DNA of 64,000 nucleotides from Paracoccus sp. MC1862 (GCF_016617715.1 NZ_CP067225.1:496001-560000); one strand, 5' to 3'; positions 9,722 to 21,690 are shown, counted from the first letter of the stretch. The notes: generated by a model not told the origin, from the letters alone. Translations and numbers: made by a program.

Positions 9722-10351
9722 TCAAGTTTCGGGAACGGCCTTGCCTCGCGCATCCAGGATGTCGTCGATCAGACCCCAGTCCTTCGCCTCGTCGGGGGAC
9801 ATGAAGCGGTCGCGTTCCAGCGCCTGCTCGACCTCCTCCAGCGTGCGGCCGGTGTGCTTGACATAGATCTCGTTCAGGCGCCGCTTGAGCTTCTCGGTTT
9901 CCTGCGCGTGGATCAGGATGTCCGAGGCCGTGCCCTGGAACCCGCCCGAGGGCTGGTGGACCATGATCCGGCTGTTGGGCAACGAATAGCGCGACCCCTT
10001 TTCCCCCGCCGCCAGCAGCAGCGAGCCCATGGACGCTGCTTGCCCGATCACCAGCGTCGAGATCCGCGGGCGGATATACTGCATCGTGTCGTAGATCGAC
10101 AGCCCCGAGGTCACGATGCCGCCGGGGCTGTTGATGTACATGCTGATGTCCTTGGACGGGTTCTCCGCCTCAAGAAACAGAAGCTGCGCGCAGACCAGCG
10201 TGGACATCCCGTCATGCACCGGCCCGGACAGAAAGATGATCCGTTCCTTGAGCAGCCGCGAGAAGATATCATAGGCCCGTTCGCCACGGCTGGTCTGTTC
10301 GACGACCATGGGGACGAGCGTGTTCATGTAGTATTCTGCCGGATCCTGCAT
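9722..10351 (-). CDS. clpP: ATP-dependent Clp protease proteolytic subunit ClpP
   Basis: 209 residues. Serine protease with the Ser in [14 protein letters not shown], the His in [10 protein letters not shown] and a downstream Asp. [20 protein letters not shown] and [21 protein letters not shown] are typical ClpP. The start is [16 protein letters not shown] at 10351; the 36 codons upstream in this frame are leader. ClpP forms the tetradecameric chamber that works with ClpX, encoded next. A GC-rich inverted repeat lies in the 154-bp gap to clpX (about 9593-9622) but lacks a U tract, so cotranscription remains likely. It diverges from pth across 131 bp. Confidence 0.98.
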   Translation of the reverse strand: MQDPAEYYMNTLVPMVVEQTSRGERAYDIFSRLLKERIIFLSGPVHDGMSTLVCAQLLFLEAENPSKDISMYINSPGGIVTSGLSIYDTMQYIRPRISTLVIGQAASMGSLLLAAGEKGSRYSLPNSRIMVHQPSGGFQGTASDILIHAQETEKLKRRLNEIYVKHTGRTLEEVEQALERDRFMSPDEAKDWGLIDDILDARGKAVPET

Positions 10352-10482
10352 CTCGCCCCGTCGCTTGCTGATTTCGATTCGCCGCCGACCGTCCTGTTCC
10401 GGTCTTTCATAGGGGCGAAAACTTGACAGAGTCTTAGTTACAGGCGAGGTCCACCGCAAGGGATGGGTCGAATGCGCGGGAA

Positions 10483-11172
10483 ATGCCGATGCTGTTGATG
10501 GTGGGACTGGGCAACCCCGGCGCGAAATATGCCGGCAACCGGCACAACATCGGCTTCATGGCGGTGGATCGGATCGCCGTCGACCACGGCTTCTCGCCGT
10601 GGAAATCGCGCTTCCAGGGCCTCGTGGCGGAAGGCCGGCTGGGCGAGCAGCGCGTTACTGCGCTGAAGCCGCAGAGCTTCATGAACCTGTCGGGCCAGTC
10701 GGTGGGCGAGGCGATGCGCTATCTGAAACTCACCCCCGCCGAGGTGCTGGTGCTGCACGACGAACTCGACCTCGCGCCCGGCACCTGCCGGCTGAAGACC
10801 GGGGGCGGGCACGCCGGCCACAACGGGCTGCGTTCGATCCACCAGCATATCGGAGAGGACTACCGCCGCCTCAGGGTCGGCATCGGCCACCCCGGCCACA
10901 AGGACAAGGTCAGCGGATACGTCCTTTCCGACTTCGCCAAGGCCGAGGAGGCGATGCTGGACGACCTCCTGCGCGGTATCTCGGACGGGGCCGAGGCCCT
11001 TGCGCGAGGCGACGGCGCGGCTTTCGGCACGGCGCTGGCCGCTCGGGTCGCACTCGCCCCCCAGAAGCCGTCTCGCCCTGTCGAAAAGCCCGCCGAGGCA
11101 GGAACGAAGCCGGACCTTCAGCCCCTCGGCATGGCTGACCGCCTGCGCGCGCTCGGCAACCGTTTTCGCTAG
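10483..11172 (+). CDS. pth: peptidyl-tRNA hydrolase
   Basis: 229 residues. [22 protein letters not shown] holds the catalytic His and the conserved Asn. [25 protein letters not shown] and [13 protein letters not shown] complete the Pth signature. It releases peptides from peptidyl-tRNAs that drop off ribosomes. The C-terminus is about 35 residues longer than in E. coli, with a Pro/Lys-rich stretch typical of alphaproteobacterial Pth. The usual partner rplY (ctc) is not upstream; clpP diverges instead. Confidence 0.96.
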   Translation: MPMLLMVGLGNPGAKYAGNRHNIGFMAVDRIAVDHGFSPWKSRFQGLVAEGRLGEQRVTALKPQSFMNLSGQSVGEAMRYLKLTPAEVLVLHDELDLAPGTCRLKTGGGHAGHNGLRSIHQHIGEDYRRLRVGIGHPGHKDKVSGYVLSDFAKAEEAMLDDLLRGISDGAEALARGDGAAFGTALAARVALAPQKPSRPVEKPAEAGTKPDLQPLGMADRLRALGNRFR

Positions 11173-11196
11173 CTCGTTCTTCTTTGTATAAATATC
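11173..11196. repeat. intergenic AT-rich motif, copy 1 of 3
   Basis: Directly after the pth stop: GTTCTTCTTT, about 6 nt, then AAATATC. The same layout recurs at 41249-41280 and, more diverged, at 54082-54105. It stands out in this GC-rich sequence. Confidence 0.5.
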
Positions 11197-11259
11197 TTGA
11201 AATCGTCGTATAGGACGAGGGGGCGAAGCCCTGGTCCGGCGCCGAAGAAGGAAGCCCCG

Positions 11260-11634
11260 ATGGAACCCTCGGTCAACGTCCTGGGCCAGAAGCTCCAGCC
11301 CTGTTCGGCGCGGCCGCTGACCGGGTTCTACCGCAACGGCTGCTGCGACACCGGCCCCGAGGATCGCGGCAGCCACACGGTCTGCGTGGTTGCGACGGCC
11401 GAATTCCTGGCCTTCTCGAAATACCTCGGCAACGACCTGTCCACGCCTCGCCCCGAATACGGCTTCGCGGGCCTGAAGGCAGGCGACCGCTGGTGCGTCT
11501 GCGCGGGCCGCTTCCTGCAGGCGGCGCAGGAGTTCGCGGCCCCCAAGGTCGTGCTGTCGGCCACCCATGTCCGGGCCACCGACATCGTGCCGCTGGAACT
11601 GCTGCGGGCCCATGCGGTTGACGCGGCGAAGTAA
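11260..11634 (+). CDS. DUF2237 family protein
   Basis: 124 residues from the ATG at 11260, preceded by GAAGGAA. The sequence MEPSVNVLGQKLQPCSARPL, then TGFYRNGCCDTGPEDRGSHTVC, then FLAFSKYLGNDLSTP, then GDRWCVCAGRFLQA is the conserved DUF2237 pattern, with several Cys that could bind a metal or take part in redox. Function is unknown for the family. It sits between pth and a DUF4893 gene, 12 nt upstream of the latter. Confidence 0.9.
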   Translation: MEPSVNVLGQKLQPCSARPLTGFYRNGCCDTGPEDRGSHTVCVVATAEFLAFSKYLGNDLSTPRPEYGFAGLKAGDRWCVCAGRFLQAAQEFAAPKVVLSATHVRATDIVPLELLRAHAVDAAK

Positions 11635-11646
11635 GGAAGGTCGAAC

Positions 11647-12237
11647 ATGGCAAGGCTTCTTGCGCTGGCGCTGACCGTCCCGCTTGCCGTTCCCGTTGCC
11701 GCACAGGAAATCCGGCCCGACGATCAGGCGCGGATGGACCAGCTTGATACGGCCACCGGTCGGGCGCTGCGGCAGGTGCTTGCCATCGGCAGCGACGAGG
11801 ATGTTGTCCTTGCCACCAACGCCCTGCGCGGCCCGGCGATGCCCGCCGATCCTGCCTTGGCCGAAACGCTGACCGGCGACTGGCGCTGCAGCATGACCAA
11901 GATGGGCGGCAACATGGCCGTGGTGGCCTACCCCCCGTTCCGCTGCCGGATCGAGGCGCGGGACGGTGTGCTGCATTTCGACAAGTTGACCGGCTCGCAG
12001 CGGACCAGCGGGACGATCCGGCCGCTCGACGGCCGCTGGATCTATCTCGGTTCCACCTTCGTGCAGGGCGAGCAACCCCGCCGCTATGACGATTTCCCGG
12101 CCGAGATCGACACCCAGTCCAGCGAGACGCTGCCTGACGTGGGCGTGCTGGAAGTCACGGGCGAGGGGCAGGCGCGGCTGATCCTGCCGCTGCCCTACCG
12201 CGAATCGATCCTGAACGTGCTGGTGATGACGCGCTGA
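11647..12237 (+). CDS. secreted DUF4893-like protein
   Basis: 196 residues with a Sec signal peptide (MARLLALALTVPLAVPVAAQ, cleavage after AAQ). The mature part has GDWRCSMTKMGG and PFRCRIEARDG with two Cys that may form a disulfide, then a beta-rich stretch. It resembles DUF4893 periplasmic proteins; function unknown. It follows the DUF2237 gene by 12 nt (probably an operon) and converges with trpB with only 3 nt between stops. Confidence 0.7.
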   Translation: MARLLALALTVPLAVPVAAQEIRPDDQARMDQLDTATGRALRQVLAIGSDEDVVLATNALRGPAMPADPALAETLTGDWRCSMTKMGGNMAVVAYPPFRCRIEARDGVLHFDKLTGSQRTSGTIRPLDGRWIYLGSTFVQGEQPRRYDDFPAEIDTQSSETLPDVGVLEVTGEGQARLILPLPYRESILNVLVMTR

Positions 12238-12240
12238 GGC

Positions 12241-13467
12241 TTACGCCTCGACCTGCACGCCCAGGTGACGGGCGACGGTGAAGATGTCCTTGTCGCCCCT
12301 GCCACTGAGGTTCAGCACGATCAGGTGATCCTGCGGCAGATCGGGCGCGATCTTGGCGATATGGGCCAGCGCATGGCAGGGTTCCAGCGCCGGGATGATG
12401 CCTTCGGTTTCGCAACAAAGGGTGAAGGCGGCCAGCGCCTCGCTGTCCGTCACGCTGACATATTCGGCGCGGCCCACGTCGCGCAGCCAGGCGTGTTCCG
12501 GCCCGATGCCGGGATAATCCAGCCCTGCGCTGATGGAATGGCCTTCGAGGATCTGTCCTTCCTCGTCCTGCAAAAGATAGGTCCGGTTGCCGTGCAGCAC
12601 GCCCGGCCGCCCGCCGGTCAGGGACGCGCAATGCTGCATCGTCTCGTCCACGCCCTTGCCCCCGGCCTCGACCCCGATGATCCGCACGGAACGGTCGTCG
12701 AGGAAGGGATGGAACAGCCCCATCGCATTGGACCCGCCACCGATCGCGGCAATCACCGTGTCGGGCAGCCGGCCCTCGCGTTCGAGGATCTGGGCCTTGG
12801 TTTCCTCGCCGATGATGCGCTGGAAGTCGCGCACCATGGCCGGGTAGGGATGCGGCCCCGCCACGGTGCCGATGCAGTAGAAGGTGTCGCGGACGTTCGT
12901 GACCCAGTCGCGCAGGGCGTCGTTCATTGCGTCCTTCAGCGTGCCGCGGCCGGACTGGACGGCCACCACCTCGGCCCCCAGCAGCTTCATGCGGAACACG
13001 TTGGGCTGCTGGCGGCGCACGTCCTCAGCGCCCATGTAGACCACGCATTTCAGCCCGAAGCGGGCGCAGACGGTGGCCGTCGCCACCCCATGCTGGCCCG
13101 CGCCGGTTTCGGCGATGATCCGCGTCTTGCCCATGCGGCGCGCCAGCAGAATCTGCCCCAGCACGTTGTTGATCTTGTGGCTGCCGGTGTGGTTCAGTTC
13201 CTCGCGCTTCATGTAGATCGTCGCGCCGCCCAGACGTTCCGTCAGCCGCTCGGCTTTATAAAGCGGCGAGGGCCTGCCGACGTAATGCGTCCACAACTCG
13301 TCCATCTCGGCCTTGAAGGCGGGGTCGGTCTTGGCCCGTTCGTATTCCGCCTGAAGGTCCAGGATCAGCGGCATCAGCGTCTCGCTGACAAAACGGCCGC
13401 CGAAGATGCCGAAGCGGCCCTGTTCGTCCGGGCCGGTCATGAAGCTGTTGATGAGGTCTTCGGGCAT
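12241..13467 (-). CDS. trpB: tryptophan synthase beta chain
   Basis: 408 residues. It condenses indole with serine, using PLP. The PLP lysine lies in [18 protein letters not shown]; the phosphate-binding loop is [33 protein letters not shown] is also typical. I chose the ATG at 13467 (MPEDLINSF), since the residues upstream overlap the intergenic and trpF end. It lies 16 nt downstream of trpF. trpA normally follows trpB in this group, but here a converging gene does, so trpA is elsewhere. Confidence 0.98.
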   Translation of the reverse strand: MPEDLINSFMTGPDEQGRFGIFGGRFVSETLMPLILDLQAEYERAKTDPAFKAEMDELWTHYVGRPSPLYKAERLTERLGGATIYMKREELNHTGSHKINNVLGQILLARRMGKTRIIAETGAGQHGVATATVCARFGLKCVVYMGAEDVRRQQPNVFRMKLLGAEVVAVQSGRGTLKDAMNDALRDWVTNVRDTFYCIGTVAGPHPYPAMVRDFQRIIGEETKAQILEREGRLPDTVIAAIGGGSNAMGLFHPFLDDRSVRIIGVEAGGKGVDETMQHCASLTGGRPGVLHGNRTYLLQDEEGQILEGHSISAGLDYPGIGPEHAWLRDVGRAEYVSVTDSEALAAFTLCCETEGIIPALEPCHALAHIAKIAPDLPQDHLIVLNLSGRGDKDIFTVARHLGVQVEA

Positions 13468-13483
13468 GATGCGTCCCCTTCGG

Positions 13484-14164
13484 TCAGGGGAATGTTCTAG
13501 GCTCGTTCGGCTCGGGCGTAAAGCCAGACGAACCCTCGGCCGCATTCACGAAGGCGCGGATGCGGGCGCGATCCTTGATCCCCGGCGCCGATTCGACCCC
13601 TGAGGACACGTCCACCATCGGCGCGCCGGTCAGCCGCACAGCCTCGGACACGTTCGCGGGCGTCAGCCCCCCGGCCAGCATCCAGGGCTTGAGCATGCGC
13701 CGCCCCGCCAGCAGTCGCCAGTCAAAGGCCAGCCCGTTGCCCCCGGGCAGCGCCGCATCCGGCGAGGCCTTGGCATCCACCAGCAGCAGGTCGGCGGCCA
13801 GCCCATAATCCCACAGCGCGTCCAGATCGGCCGCCGCCGCGATGCCCACGGCCTTCATCACCGGAAGTCCGCTGCGCGCCTTGACCTCGGCAACCCGTGC
13901 AGGAGTTTCGCTGCCATGCAACTGGATGATGTCCAGTGGCACGCGTTCCAGCACGGCCTCCAGCGCGGCATCGTCGGGGTTCACGAACAGGCCGACACGG
14001 GCGACGCCCGGCGGCGCGGCAAGCGCGAGCGTCCTTGCCGTCTCGATCGACACATGGCGGGAAGACTTCGGAAAGAACACAAGTCCTGCATAGCGCGCGC
14101 CGGCCTCTGCCACGGCGGAAAGGTCCGCCGGGCGGGTGATCCCGCATATCTTTACGACCGCCAT
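13484..14164 (-). CDS. trpF: phosphoribosylanthranilate isomerase
   Basis: 226 residues. The TIM-barrel motifs [12 protein letters not shown] (catalytic Cys), [29 protein letters not shown] and [15 protein letters not shown] are all present. It converts N-(5-phosphoribosyl)anthranilate to CdRP in tryptophan synthesis. Its ATG overlaps the stop of the upstream lapA-like gene by one base (TGATG) and trpB follows closely, so ihfB/lapA-trpF-trpB looks like one transcription unit. Confidence 0.97.
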   Translation of the reverse strand: MAVVKICGITRPADLSAVAEAGARYAGLVFFPKSSRHVSIETARTLALAAPPGVARVGLFVNPDDAALEAVLERVPLDIIQLHGSETPARVAEVKARSGLPVMKAVGIAAAADLDALWDYGLAADLLLVDAKASPDAALPGGNGLAFDWRLLAGRRMLKPWMLAGGLTPANVSEAVRLTGAPMVDVSSGVESAPGIKDRARIRAFVNAAEGSSGFTPEPNEPRTFP

Positions 14165-14586
14165 CAGCGGCGGGCGGGCAGGGCGGGCGCGTAGGTGGTG
14201 CGCGTGGTGACGACAGCCGGGACGGGGCCTGCCTTGGCTTTTGATGCGTCGAGGATCGCCAGAACCTCGTCGCGCGGAGCGTGATGGGTCTTGCGGACCT
14301 GGCCGACCTCGCGTTCCAGCACCTGAAGCTCATGCGCGCGCTGGGCCGATTCCCGACGCAGGACCGATTCGCGCATCCATTCCCAGATCAGCCCCAGGAT
14401 CATGCCGATCAGAAGCGACATGATGATCACCAGGAACAGCGGCATCTGCGCCGACCAGTCGCCGGCAATGAAGCCGTCCACCCGATCGGGAAACAGGCTG
14501 ACCGTCACCAGTTGCCGGTTGGCCAGCGCCACGCCGATCAGGATCACGGCCAGCAGCACGACAAACAGCATCCGCAGATAGCGCAT
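14164..14586 (-). CDS. LapA (DUF1049) domain inner-membrane protein
   Basis: 140 residues from the ATG at 14586 ([10 protein letters not shown]). Two transmembrane helices (about residues 5-22 and 43-65) flank a short periplasmic loop ([16 protein letters not shown]) and are followed by a cytoplasmic helical tail with many Arg/Glu, probably a coiled coil. This matches LapA/YciS proteins, which in E. coli work with LapB in LPS control. The gene lies between ihfB and trpF and is coupled to trpF by TGATG. Confidence 0.8.
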   Translation of the reverse strand: MRYLRMLFVVLLAVILIGVALANRQLVTVSLFPDRVDGFIAGDWSAQMPLFLVIIMSLLIGMILGLIWEWMRESVLRRESAQRAHELQVLEREVGQVRKTHHAPRDEVLAILDASKAKAGPVPAVVTTRTTYAPALPARR

Positions 14587-14682
14587 GGGAAAGACCTTCA
14601 CCTTCCGGCCCGAACGGCCGGGCATCGCGGCGCAGTTTCGTTCAACCCGGCGGCGGGTGCAACAGCCACGCGCGCCTCGTCC

Positions 14683-14979
14683 TCACTCGTCCTGCTGATC
14701 CAGCCCGTTCAGCCGATCGCGCAGTAGCTTGCCGGTCTTGAAGAAGGGCACATGCTTTTCCACCACCTGCACGGTTTCGCCCGTGCGCGGGTTGCGGCCC
14801 TGACGCGCCTGCCGCTGCTTGACCGAAAAGGCCCCGAAGCCGCGAAGCTCGACCCGCTCTCCGCGGGCCATGGCGTCGATGATCTCGTCGAAGACGGTGC
14901 TGACGATCCGTTCGACATCGCGCTGGAAAAGATGGGGATTTTCCTCGGCGATCTTCTGAATCAATTCGGAACGGATCAT
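14683..14979 (-). CDS. ihfB: integration host factor subunit beta
   Basis: 98 residues. [47 protein letters not shown] and RNPRTGE (the DNA-intercalating Pro arm) identify an HU/IHF protein; the [14 protein letters not shown] stretch fits IhfB. It binds and bends DNA as a heterodimer with IhfA. The start is MIRSEL at 14979. It follows rpsA on the same strand, a conserved order (rpsA-ihfB-lapA) in proteobacteria. Confidence 0.97.
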   Translation of the reverse strand: MIRSELIQKIAEENPHLFQRDVERIVSTVFDEIIDAMARGERVELRGFGAFSVKQRQARQGRNPRTGETVQVVEKHVPFFKTGKLLRDRLNGLDQQDE

Positions 14980-15089
14980 GGGCGCCCTGTTCTCGTTATA
15001 GGTCGGCCGCGCGGGACACGAATAAGGTTTCAAACGCGACCGGACTGAAAAGGTTGCAAGTTTTCTGCCCCGCCGCAATCCCCACAATG

Positions 15090-15117
15090 AAAAAGGCCGC
15101 CCCCGCGGGGGACGGCC
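15090..15117 (-). terminator. intrinsic terminator after rpsA
   Basis: On the minus strand, GGCCGTCCCCCGCGGGGGCGGCC folds into a strong stem (15095-15117), followed by TTTTT (15090-15094), 22 nt after the rpsA stop. It separates rpsA from ihfB at least partly. Confidence 0.92.
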
Positions 15118-15138
15118 GATCTTGTCCTGAAGCGTGCC

Positions 15139-16818
15139 TCAGCCGCGGTTCTTCAGCGCCGCGCCAAGGATGTCGCCCAGCGAGGCGCCCGAATCGGACG
15201 AGCCATACTGGTCGATCGCTTCCTTTTCCTCGGCGATCTCGCGAGCCTTGATCGACAGGCCCAGACGGCGGGTCTTGGTGTCGATGTTGGTCACACGCAC
15301 ATCGACCTTGTCGCCGACCGAGAAACGCTCGGGGCGCTGGTCCTGACGGTCGCGGGCAAGGTCCGAGCGGCGGATGAACGACTTGACGCCGTTATACTCC
15401 ACCTCGATCCCGCCATCCTCGATCGCGGTGACTTCGGCGGTGACGACATCGCCCCGCTTCACGCCATCAACGGCCTCGGACATGGTGTCGTTTTCCATGG
15501 CCTTGATCGACAGGCTGATGCGTTCCTTGTCGATATCGACTTCCTGAACGACCGCCTGGACGGTGTCGCCCTTGCGATAGTTCTGGATCGCATCCTCTCC
15601 GCGCTGGTCCCAGCTGATGTCGGACAGGTGGACCATGCCGTCGATGTCGCCTTCCAGGCCGACGAACAGACCGAACTCGGTGATGTTCTTGACCTCGCCC
15701 TCGATGGGCGTGCCGGCCGGGTGGGTTTCGGCAAAGACTTCCCACGGGTTGCGCATGGTCTGCTTGAGGCCAAGCGAGACGCGGCGCTTCTGCTCGTCGA
15801 TCTCCAGCACCATGACGTCAACCTCTTGCGAGGTGGAGACGATCTTGCCGGGATGGACGTTCTTCTTGGTCCAGCTCATTTCCGAAACGTGGACCAGACC
15901 CTCGACACCGGCTTCCAGTTCCACGAAGGCGCCGTAGTCGGTGATGTTGGTCACGCGGCCCTTGTGGACGGACCCGAGCGGGAACTTGTCGCTCACCGTG
16001 TCCCACGGATCGGACTGGAGCTGCTTCATCCCGAGGCTGATGCGGTGGGTTTCCTTGTTGATCTTGACGACCTGGACCTTGACGGTCTCGCCGATCGACA
16101 GGATTTCCGAGGGGTGGTTCACGCGGCGCCAAGCCATGTCGGTGACGTGCAGCAGGCCGTCCACGCCGCCCAGATCGACGAAGGCGCCGTATTCGGTGAT
16201 GTTCTTGACGACGCCATCGACAACCTGACCTTCGTGCAGGTTGGAAATGACCTCGGCACGCTGTTCGGCCCGGCTTTCTTCCAGGATGGCGCGGCGCGAC
16301 ACGACGATATTGCCGCGGCGACGATCCATCTTGAGGATCTGGAAGGGCTGCTTCAGACCCATCAGCGGACCTGCGTCACGCACGGGGCGGACATCGACCT
16401 GCGAACCGGGCAGGAAGGCCACGGCGCCGCCCAGATCGACGGTGAAGCCGCCCTTGACGCGGCCGAAGATGGCGCCTTCGACGCGCTCTTCCTTGGCGTA
16501 GGCCTGTTCCAGACGGTCCCAGGCTTCCTCGCGGCGAGCCTTCTCGCGCGAGATCGAGGCTTCGCCGCGGGCGTTTTCCACGCGGTCCAGGTAAACCTCG
16601 ACCTCGTCGCCGACCTTCAGGTTCGGCTCTTCGCCGGGGTTGGCGAATTCCTTCAGATCGACGCGGCCTTCCATCTTGTAGCCGACGTCGATGATGGCCT
16701 GCCCCGCCTCGATGGCGAGGACGCGACCCTTGACGACCGAACCTTCGTCCGGGGTGTCGATCTCGAAGCTTTCGTTGAGGAGGGCTTCGAATTCCTCCAT
16801 GGATGTTTGTTTCGCCAT
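15139..16818 (-). CDS. rpsA: 30S ribosomal protein S1
   Basis: 559 residues with six S1 RNA-binding repeats. Clear examples are GSVVKGRVLAIEAGQAIIDVG, then ITEYGAFVDLGGVDGLLHVTDMAW, then ITDYGAFVELEAGVEGLVHVSEMSW, then ITEFGLFVGLEGDIDGMVHLSDISW. It brings mRNA to the 30S subunit. I chose the ATG at 16818 (MAKQTSMEEFEALL) because upstream codons do not match the family. An intrinsic terminator follows; ihfB is next. Confidence 0.98.
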   Translation of the reverse strand: MAKQTSMEEFEALLNESFEIDTPDEGSVVKGRVLAIEAGQAIIDVGYKMEGRVDLKEFANPGEEPNLKVGDEVEVYLDRVENARGEASISREKARREEAWDRLEQAYAKEERVEGAIFGRVKGGFTVDLGGAVAFLPGSQVDVRPVRDAGPLMGLKQPFQILKMDRRRGNIVVSRRAILEESRAEQRAEVISNLHEGQVVDGVVKNITEYGAFVDLGGVDGLLHVTDMAWRRVNHPSEILSIGETVKVQVVKINKETHRISLGMKQLQSDPWDTVSDKFPLGSVHKGRVTNITDYGAFVELEAGVEGLVHVSEMSWTKKNVHPGKIVSTSQEVDVMVLEIDEQKRRVSLGLKQTMRNPWEVFAETHPAGTPIEGEVKNITEFGLFVGLEGDIDGMVHLSDISWDQRGEDAIQNYRKGDTVQAVVQEVDIDKERISLSIKAMENDTMSEAVDGVKRGDVVTAEVTAIEDGGIEVEYNGVKSFIRRSDLARDRQDQRPERFSVGDKVDVRVTNIDTKTRRLGLSIKAREIAEEKEAIDQYGSSDSGASLGDILGAALKNRG

Positions 16819-17004
16819 GCGGCAGGTGTGTCCTTGTAAGTCGGGTTGCTGGCCATGCGGTTGGCTCCGCCGGTCTGTCTGCCCTGCGTAACGCGAAAGG
16901 GTCGCGGCAAAAGCCCGACCCGTTCCAAAGCGGCCTGTTCTGGCCATGTCGTTCACAAGACTTGGATCAGCCCCATAGCCGAAAGCCGCGTCGCTGGCAA
17001 GGTG

Positions 17005-17907
17005 TCAGCCCGCCAGGCGGGCCGAGATGCGGTCCCGCGCAGCCTTGCTTTCAGGGGTGTCGAAGATCGGATAGACATGCAGCCCGCCGGGACAGAGCGT
17101 CAGGTCCACCCGCACCCCCGCCGCGCGCAGCTTGTCCGCCAGCGCCTCGACCTGCGGGCGCAGCATGTCACGGGTGCCCTGGTAGATGTCGGTCGGCGGC
17201 AGGCCGGTCAGGTCGCCGTTCATCGGGCTGAGCCGGGGATCGTCCGGGTCCGCACCATTCGCCCAGACCTTGGCGGCCAGTTCTGCGCCTGCCCGCGCCA
17301 GCATCGGGTCGTCCTGCCTGCGCTCATCCACCTGCGGGTCGGTTGAGGCGATGTCCACCCAGGGGGAAAGCAGCACGAGGCTTTCGGGCAGGCTCCGGCC
17401 GCTGTCCCGCAGGTGCAACGCAAAACCCAGCGCAAGCCCTCCGCCGGCCGAGTCGCCCATGATCGTCACCGGCCGACCGGGATGGCGCTGCGCGATCCCG
17501 GCCCAGAGTTCGTCGAGCAGCGCATAGGCTTCGCGGAAATCATGCTTCGGGCCGAGGCCGTAAAGCGGCACCTCGATCACCGCGCTCCTTTGTGCAAGGC
17601 TGGTCAGGAAATGCCAATGCACCGTGGTGATCCCGCAGACATAGGCCCCGCCATGCAGGTAAAGGATCAGCGGCGCGTCCCTGGCCGCGTCCTTCGGCGC
17701 CAGTGTCCAGACCTTGCGGCCCTGCACCCGGCGCAGTTCCGTGGAAAGCTCGCGCCGGGTGCGGCGGGGCAGCGGGAAGTCGCGGGCCAGCAGCCCCGAG
17801 CGCATCAGCGGCCGGATCAGCCAGGGACGCTTGGCGAAGGGCTGGATCATGGCCCGGGCCAGCTTGCCCAGACGCCGCATCTCGCGCGAGCCCGCCCTGT
17901 CAGTCAT
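17005..17907 (-). CDS. alpha/beta hydrolase of the HSL (hormone-sensitive lipase) family
   Basis: 300 residues. The oxyanion motif HGGAYVCG (about residues 84-91), nucleophile elbow GDSAGGG (about 150) and a C-terminal catalytic His in GGLHVYPIF identify a type IV esterase/lipase. LLSPWVDIASTDPQVDERRQDDPML is typical. No signal peptide, so it is cytoplasmic. The first 8 nt overlap the end of the upstream MFS gene, so they are coupled; a shared role such as detoxification with export is inference. Confidence 0.9.
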   Translation of the reverse strand: MTDRAGSREMRRLGKLARAMIQPFAKRPWLIRPLMRSGLLARDFPLPRRTRRELSTELRRVQGRKVWTLAPKDAARDAPLILYLHGGAYVCGITTVHWHFLTSLAQRSAVIEVPLYGLGPKHDFREAYALLDELWAGIAQRHPGRPVTIMGDSAGGGLALGFALHLRDSGRSLPESLVLLSPWVDIASTDPQVDERRQDDPMLARAGAELAAKVWANGADPDDPRLSPMNGDLTGLPPTDIYQGTRDMLRPQVEALADKLRAAGVRVDLTLCPGGLHVYPIFDTPESKAARDRISARLAG

Positions 17908-19168
17908 GGCGTGCAGCCCTGCGGGCCATGACGAAGACCGCTAGCGCCAGCAGCATCATCGCGGCGGCGGCGAGGAAGGGCATCCCCGGCGCATGAAACG
18001 CCGCGTTTTCCCGCGTGGAGAAGGCGAAGATACCGGTCATGATCAGCGGCGACAGCCCCATCGCGACCGCCGCGACCGAGGACAGCACGCCTTGCAATTC
18101 CCCCTGCTGGTCGTCGCGGGCGAGGTTCGACATGATCTGCTGCAAGGCCGGTCCTCCCAATCCCGCGATGGCGGCCAGCGGGGTCAGCGCAAGCGCCAGA
18201 ACCGGGCTGGTGACGAAACCGTAGAAGACGAGCGCCGCGATTTCCAGCGCAAAGCCCACGACCACCGTGCGGCCCGCGCCGAAGCGGCGGATGGCGGGTC
18301 CGACCATCACGCCCTGCACGAAGGCGATGGCGATGCCGAAGGCCGCCAGCGACAGGCCGATATGCAGCGGGTCCCAGCCGAAGCGGGCCTTGCCGAAGAA
18401 GCTCCAGACTGCCGGGTAGACATAGCTGGCAAGGTTGAACAGCGCATAGACGGCCAGCAGGGGGGCGATTCCCGGCAGCTTGCCGATTGCCGAAAAGGAC
18501 GCCAGCGGATTGGCGCGCTGCCAGTTGAAGGGCCGGCGGATGGACCGCGTGACCGTTTCCGGCAGGACGAACCAGCCGAAGATCATGTTGGCGAAGGCCA
18601 GCCCGCCCGCGATCCAGAAGGGCGCCCGCAGGTCGATGGTCGAGGCGAGGCTGCCCAGCACCGGCCCCAGCACGAAGCCCACCCCGAAGGCCGCCCCGAT
18701 CAGGCCGAAGTTGCGGCCCTTTTCCTCGGGTGTCGAGATGTCGGCCATGTAGGCCGCCGCCGTCGCATGGGTCGCGGCCATGATGCCGCCGACGATGCGG
18801 CCGATCAGGATCAGCGTGACGGTATGGGCCAGGGCCAGCAGCACATAGTCCAGCGTCATCACGAACAGCGCGGTCAGCATCACCGGGCGGCGGCCATAGG
18901 CGTCCGACAGGTTGCCGACCACCGGCCCGAACAGGAACTGCATCGCCGCGTAAGCCGTGCCGAGGATGCCGCCCCAGACGGCGGCGCCCGACAGGTTCTG
19001 CCCGGTCAATTCCTCCAGCAGGTCGGGCATGACCGGAAAGATCAGCCCCATGCCGGTCGCGTCGATCAGCACCGTCAGCAGCACGAAGATCCGCGCCGCC
19101 CGTCCCGCCTTGCGGCGAAAGGCCGCGCGGCGTCGGTCGGCGCGGGAGCGAAGGGGGATCTCGGACAT
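17900..19168 (-). CDS. MFS efflux transporter, TetA-like
   Basis: 422 residues from MSEIPLRSRAD at 19168. Twelve predicted membrane segments. The loop 2-3 signature GNLSDAYGRRPVML and the antiporter motif GAAFGVGFVLGPVLGS place it in the drug:H+ antiporter-1 group near TetA(A/B/C). The first helix starts VLIDATGMGLIFPVMP, also TetA-like. The usual substrate is a drug or metabolite exported by proton exchange; tetracycline resistance should not be assumed. It overlaps the following esterase gene. Confidence 0.87.
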   Translation of the reverse strand: MSEIPLRSRADRRRAAFRRKAGRAARIFVLLTVLIDATGMGLIFPVMPDLLEELTGQNLSGAAVWGGILGTAYAAMQFLFGPVVGNLSDAYGRRPVMLTALFVMTLDYVLLALAHTVTLILIGRIVGGIMAATHATAAAYMADISTPEEKGRNFGLIGAAFGVGFVLGPVLGSLASTIDLRAPFWIAGGLAFANMIFGWFVLPETVTRSIRRPFNWQRANPLASFSAIGKLPGIAPLLAVYALFNLASYVYPAVWSFFGKARFGWDPLHIGLSLAAFGIAIAFVQGVMVGPAIRRFGAGRTVVVGFALEIAALVFYGFVTSPVLALALTPLAAIAGLGGPALQQIMSNLARDDQQGELQGVLSSVAAVAMGLSPLIMTGIFAFSTRENAAFHAPGMPFLAAAAMMLLALAVFVMARRAARHD

Positions 19169-19246
19169 GGAGGAAAAAACCCGGGGCGATGCTGCCCGCT
19201 CTCTGCCATGCGGCGGGCGCAAGAGAAAGCGCGGACGCCGCGCAAC

Positions 19247-19750
19247 TCAGGGCCGCAGGCGGGAATTTCCGATCTGCGCCAGCGCGGCCGACAGGTCGGC
19301 CTGCAGCGCGCGCCGTTCTTCGGGGCTGAGAAAGGCACCAAGTTCGATCTCGCGCTGCCCGTCCGAGAGGGTGAGGTAGTCATCGACCGGCCCATCCCGC
19401 CGCAGCCGGAGCCGGACCCAGTAGGGATTGCCCTGCCAGTGGCGATCCGCCCGGCCGGGGTCGCGGCGGATGACGGACATCACGGCGGGGGTCAGGGCGA
19501 CTTCCTCGACCGGGCCGCCGCCTTTCCAGTCACGCTGAACCGCGAACCATAATCCCGCCAGCGCCGCCAGCGCGAAGGGCAGAAGCCCCCACATCACTGC
19601 CGAGCCGACCACGGCCAGAAGCGGCAGGGTCAGGGCCCCGGCCGTCAGACCGATCACCCAGACGAACCCTTCCGGCGTCAGCGAGCGGTGGCGCCAGATC
19701 AGCAGCCGGCGGGTTCCGTCAGGCTCGTCTGGCTGCCAGGCATAGGGCAT
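19247..19750 (-). CDS. DUF2244 membrane protein
   Basis: 167 residues. Two adjacent transmembrane helices at about residues 29-70 are followed by a cytoplasmic beta-rich domain with NPYWVRLRLRR and VDDYLTLSDGQREIELGAFLSPEERRAL, the DUF2244 pattern. DUF2244 genes often lie near cytochrome oxidase genes in this group, and here it follows ctaD on the same strand with a terminator in between. Function unknown. Confidence 0.85.
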   Translation of the reverse strand: MPYAWQPDEPDGTRRLLIWRHRSLTPEGFVWVIGLTAGALTLPLLAVVGSAVMWGLLPFALAALAGLWFAVQRDWKGGGPVEEVALTPAVMSVIRRDPGRADRHWQGNPYWVRLRLRRDGPVDDYLTLSDGQREIELGAFLSPEERRALQADLSAALAQIGNSRLRP

Positions 19751-19776
19751 GGGGGTCTGCCGGTCCTCGGGGATGG

Positions 19777-19804
19777 AAAACGGCCCCGGATCGCTCCAGG
19801 GCCG
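19777..19804 (-). terminator. intrinsic terminator after ctaD
   Basis: On the minus strand, CGGCCCTGGA-GCGA-TCCGGGGCCG forms a 10-bp stem (one G-U) with a 4-nt loop, followed by TTTT. It starts 20 nt after the ctaD stop. Confidence 0.88.
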
Positions 19805-19824
19805 ATGGGGTCATCTCTCTGGCA

Positions 19825-21657
<1,833 letters not shown>

Positions 21658-21690
21658 TCAGGCGCCGTCCCGCAAGGGGACAGCCAGGCG

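Noticed and set aside
17993..19552. 519-codon plus-strand frame over the MFS transporter gene
   Set aside because: Shadow of the MFS frame; the translated product is Gln/Arg/Asp-rich and lacks any domain
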